From Streptomyces lichenis (GTDB taxonomy: Bacteria > Actinomycetota > Actinomycetes > Streptomycetales > Streptomycetaceae): a DNA stretch of 64,000 bases. Both the position numbers and the translations under genes were made by a program. The DNA is taken from assembly GCF_023218175.1 (NCBI RefSeq), contig NZ_JALPTH010000002.1, positions 357,051-421,050 on the forward strand, written 5' to 3'. Under the pieces are notes generated by a model that was not told where the DNA came from, ran no database searches, and was given only the letters and a program-made list of their open reading frames with translations. Numbering within the stretch: position 1 is the first letter of the stretch; each line of letters begins with the position of its first letter. Positions 61,496 through 64,000 of this stretch are shown in pieces.

Positions 61496-62863
61496 TCAGA
61501 CCCGCGCCTCGGCCACCTGCCCGCTGCCTCGAACCGGCTCGCTGTCCCGCGCCGACTCGCTCTCCGGGGCCGACTCCTCCCCCGGGGTGTGGCGGGCCAC
61601 CACCCGGGACTTCACCAGCGCCAGCTGCGGGTGGTTCTGCGCCAGGGTGAGCTTCCCGCCCAGCCGCAGCGACAGCACCGTGATGCCCAGCGAGAACAGC
61701 ACGAACGTCAGGATGTACGGGCCGTGCAGCGCCGCGCCCATGGGGCCGCCGACCGCCGGGCCGACCGCCAGCGCCAGCTGCTTGACCAGCGCGAAGGCCG
61801 AGTTGTACTGCCCGACCATCGACTCCGGGGCCAGATCGGCCACCAGCGGCGCCACGGTCGGCGACAGCATCGCCTCGCCCAGCCCGAACAGCGCGTAGGT
61901 GCCGACGAAGGCCGCCGTCGCCATCGCCTGGCTGACCTGCCCCAGCCCCGCGACCCCGGCGAACAGCCACGCCACGGTCCAGATCAGACCCACCAGCGCG
62001 ATCACCCGGGTCCGGCGGCTCCGCTCCACGAACCGCAGGACGACGAACTGCGCCACCACGATCACGGCCGTGTTCGCGGCCAGCGCCACACCCAGGGTCG
62101 ACGGGGCGAGACCCGCCGCCTCGGTGCCGTACGCGGCGAGACCCGACTCGAACTGCCCGTAGCAGGCGAAGAACAGCACGAAGCCCAGCACACAGAGCTG
62201 CACCATCGCCCGGTGCGACAGCAGCGCCCGCATCCCGCCGCGCGCCTTGGCCTCCGCGTTCTCCGGCCGGGCGTCGGCTATGGAGGGGGTGTGGGGCATC
62301 CGCACCGTGGCGGCTATCGCGGCCAGCACCAGGAACATCACGGCCTCGATGGAGAACAGCAGCAGGAAGCTGCCGGGCCGGTCCTCGTCCACCAGCTGCC
62401 CGCCGATCAGACCGCCGATGCCCAGGCCCAGGTTCTGCAGGAAGAACTGCGTCGCGAACGCCCGGGTCCTGGTCGCGGTGGTCGAGCACCACACGATCAT
62501 GGTCGCCAGCGCCGGCTGCATCACCGCCGTACCGGAACCCAGCAGCACCGCGGAGAGCACCACCGCGGGCACGGTGGCGGACAGCCCCAGCCCCAGCGCA
62601 CCCGCCGCCGCCAGCAGAGCCGCGACCACCAGCACCGGCACGGGCCCGCGCCGGTCGATGGCCCGCCCGGTGAAGGGCAGCACCACCAGCGCGGCCATCG
62701 CGAAGACCGCCAGCACGGCCCCCGCCGTCCCGGCACCCAGCTCCCGCACCTGGGCCACGTACACATACAGATAGGGAACGGTGAACCCGAGCCCGAACGC
62801 GCTCAGCACGTTCCCCGCCTGGATCCGGCGCATCGCCGCGCCCATCGCCTTGAACACACTCAC
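61496..62863 (-). CDS. MFS transporter
   Basis: A 455-residue major facilitator with twelve expected helices. Family features are GRAIDRRGP (loop 2-3 motif), SGTAVMQPALATMIVW and FLQNLGLGIGGLIGGQL (motif C area). The C-terminal 40 residues are Glu/Ser-rich. It is divergent from a MarR gene with operator-like repeats between, so it is likely a drug or small-molecule exporter under MarR control. GTG 62863 or ATG 62851 may start it. Substrate unknown. Confidence 0.88.
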   Translation of the reverse strand: MSVFKAMGAAMRRIQAGNVLSAFGLGFTVPYLYVYVAQVRELGAGTAGAVLAVFAMAALVVLPFTGRAIDRRGPVPVLVVAALLAAAGALGLGLSATVPAVVLSAVLLGSGTAVMQPALATMIVWCSTTATRTRAFATQFFLQNLGLGIGGLIGGQLVDEDRPGSFLLLFSIEAVMFLVLAAIAATVRMPHTPSIADARPENAEAKARGGMRALLSHRAMVQLCVLGFVLFFACYGQFESGLAAYGTEAAGLAPSTLGVALAANTAVIVVAQFVVLRFVERSRRTRVIALVGLIWTVAWLFAGVAGLGQVSQAMATAAFVGTYALFGLGEAMLSPTVAPLVADLAPESMVGQYNSAFALVKQLALAVGPAVGGPMGAALHGPYILTFVLFSLGITVLSLRLGGKLTLAQNHPQLALVKSRVVARHTPGEESAPESESARDSEPVRGSGQVAEARV

Positions 62864-62869
62864 CTGTTT

Positions 62870-62973
62870 CTACGTCTGTCCTACGTCTGTCAGCGTCCAC
62901 ACGCTTCGAAGCTTGAGGGCTCGACCCTCAAGACTTCAATTCTAAAGTTCGATGCTTAACTGTACACATCGAA
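62870..62973. promoter_or_regulatory. MFS-MarR divergent operator region
   Basis: Contents: CTACGTCTGTC twice in tandem (62870-62891), CTTGAGGG-CTCGA-CCCTCAAG (62912-62932, perfect 8-bp arms), and TTCGATG...CATCGAA (62948-62973, 7-bp arms, 12-base spacer). The two inverted repeats are candidate MarR sites. Confidence 0.65.
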
Positions 62974-63012
62974 GGACTTCAACGCCAATCCCTTCCGTGC
63001 CATACTCCGGGC

Positions 63013-63552
63013 ATGTCCGACACGCAGGAACCGAGCCTCGACGAGCAGATCGCCGCCTACCAGCGCGAGTTCCGCGACCTCGACCCGCAGGTGGAGCAGG
63101 TGGTCTCCGCCCTCGGCCGGCTGAACCGGCGGATGAGCGTGGCCTACGGCCGCCAGGTCGCCGAGCTGGGCATCAGCAACAGCGAGTGGGAGGTCCTCAA
63201 GCACCTCGTGCTCGCCGGCGCCCCCTACCGCCTCGGTCCGGGCGAGCTGGCCAAGCGGCTCGGCCTGACCCCGGCCGCGATGACCCACCGGATCGACCGG
63301 ATGGCCGCCGACGGTCTGGTCACCCGCGACCGCGACGAGAGCAACCGGGTGCGGGTCATCGTCGAGATCACCGACGAGGGGCGTGCGAAGTGGCTGGAGG
63401 CCATGCGGATGGCCACCTCCTTCGAGGAGGAGCTCCTCCAGGACCTCAGCCCCGCCGAACGCGGCCTCCTCGGTGAGCTGCTGATCCGCGTCCTGCGCCG
63501 GGTGGAGCACGCCCAGCCGGACGCCGGCGGCCGGCTCAAGGGCCTCGACTGA
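63013..63552 (+). CDS. MarR-family transcriptional regulator
   Basis: A 179-residue winged-helix protein. The recognition helix region is GPGELAKRLGLTPAAMTHRIDRM and the wing DRDESNRVRVIVEITDEG, both classical MarR. The ATG at 63013 lies seven bases after CATACT at 63000-63005, a -10-like box, so translation is probably leaderless. It is divergent from the MFS gene and most likely represses both. It precedes the rRNA operon leader. Confidence 0.92.
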   Translation: MSDTQEPSLDEQIAAYQREFRDLDPQVEQVVSALGRLNRRMSVAYGRQVAELGISNSEWEVLKHLVLAGAPYRLGPGELAKRLGLTPAAMTHRIDRMAADGLVTRDRDESNRVRVIVEITDEGRAKWLEAMRMATSFEEELLQDLSPAERGLLGELLIRVLRRVEHAQPDAGGRLKGLD

Positions 63553-64000
63553 CCCCGTGGGGCTCGGCTCGGACCGATCCCAAGCCCCCTCACCGGCGGG
63601 GCTTGACACCCCCACCCCCGATCCGTAAAGTTCTTCGGGTTGCCACGCGGACATCAGCTCGCATCGGCAGCCATCCCGCCGCAACAGCGGCACTCCAACT
63701 CAGCACGATCTCCCGAAGTGGAGCGAATTTCGGCATGCCGGAATTCGGTTCGAAAGCTCGATTATGAGCGGCCCGGGAAATCAGCTAGAGTCGGAAACGC
63801 CGGAAGGGCCGCAGGGCCCGGATGGCAATCCCACTCCGACTGGGAATCAGGCCCGAAAGGATCTGATAGAGTCGGAACCGCCGGAAAGGGAAAAGCGCGA
63901 AAGCGCCGGAACGGACCGGAAAAGCCCGCTCCAGCGGGTGGCGGAAACGGAAAACGGATCTGCTAAGCTGGAAACACGAAGTACCGAAGGGAAGCGCCCA
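63553..64000 (+). promoter_or_regulatory. rRNA operon promoters and leader
   Basis: TTGACA (63603-63608), a 17-base spacer and TAAAGT (63626-63631) form a strong promoter. Further -10-like boxes occur at 63786-63791 (TAGAGT), 63867-63872 (TAGAGT) and 63964-63969 (TAAGCT), each followed by an AGTCGGAA or GCTGGAAA repeat. The final bases (ACACGAAGTACCGAAGGGAA) match the leader of Streptomyces 16S rRNA operons as I recall it. The 16S gene itself is beyond the window. Confidence 0.85.

Overview
The window is a high-GC, strongly GC3-biased actinobacterial chromosome segment, almost certainly Streptomyces. It carries bldC, a Streptomyces-type valine dehydrogenase, a DUF3073 gene, several SpoIIE-type phosphatases and a canonical ParB site (parS). 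From memory, the gene order resembles the S. coelicolor core around purL, purF, purM, vdh and bldC, a few hundred kb from oriC; the single parS fits that. No sequence search was run, so all family names rest on motifs and recall.

Layout. (1) 1-9.3 kb: purine biosynthesis, with purS-purQ-purL as an overlapping operon, then an M23 peptidase, a mycothiol-dependent-isomerase-like protein, a double-META lipoprotein, and purF-purM. (2) 9.3-27.3 kb: DUF3073, valine dehydrogenase, bldC, tRNA-Asp, hrpA, a thiol-redox pair (DsbA-like and CcdA-like), a dehydrogenase, a tRNA cluster (Phe, Asp, Glu) with parS inside it, a phosphoesterase, a zincin, a lipoprotein, a DEAD-box helicase and tRNA-Lys. (3) 27.3-40.3 kb: an integrated element inserted into the 3' end of tRNA-Lys and bounded by a 63-bp direct repeat (56 bp exact plus a 6-bp match across one mismatch). 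It holds a MobC-like gene, a frameshifted relaxase, two GAF-SpoIIE phosphatases, a STAS protein, two tandem RsbW-like ATPases, a flavoprotein, a broken Xre-type regulator and a hypothetical/ATPase/MazG trio. No integrase is visible and at least four genes carry frameshifts, so it looks like a decaying mobilizable element (CIME-like). (4) 40.3-64 kb: class F sortase with a CHRD-like surface protein, initiator tRNA, a membrane PP2C phosphatase, an M23 peptidase behind a c-di-AMP (ydaO) riboswitch, aldo/keto reductase, PrsW-like protease, TrmB, an LhgO-like oxidase, a sporulation-associated-type regulator, an asparagine-synthetase-like protein, an ECF sigma factor fused to a carbohydrate-binding-like domain, TetR, type II NADH dehydrogenase, a PAS-PP2C-ATPase protein, an MFS transporter with divergent MarR, and finally tandem promoters and leader of an rRNA operon whose 16S gene lies just past the window end.

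The most unusual content is the element. It carries most of a partner-switching signalling set (phosphatases, anti-anti-sigma-like STAS protein, anti-sigma-like kinases) but no sigma factor. Its ends keep both the att repeats and a second 25-bp direct repeat placed where integrase or excisionase arm sites would be. Four PP2C/SpoIIE phosphatases lie within about 30 kb, two inside and two outside the element.
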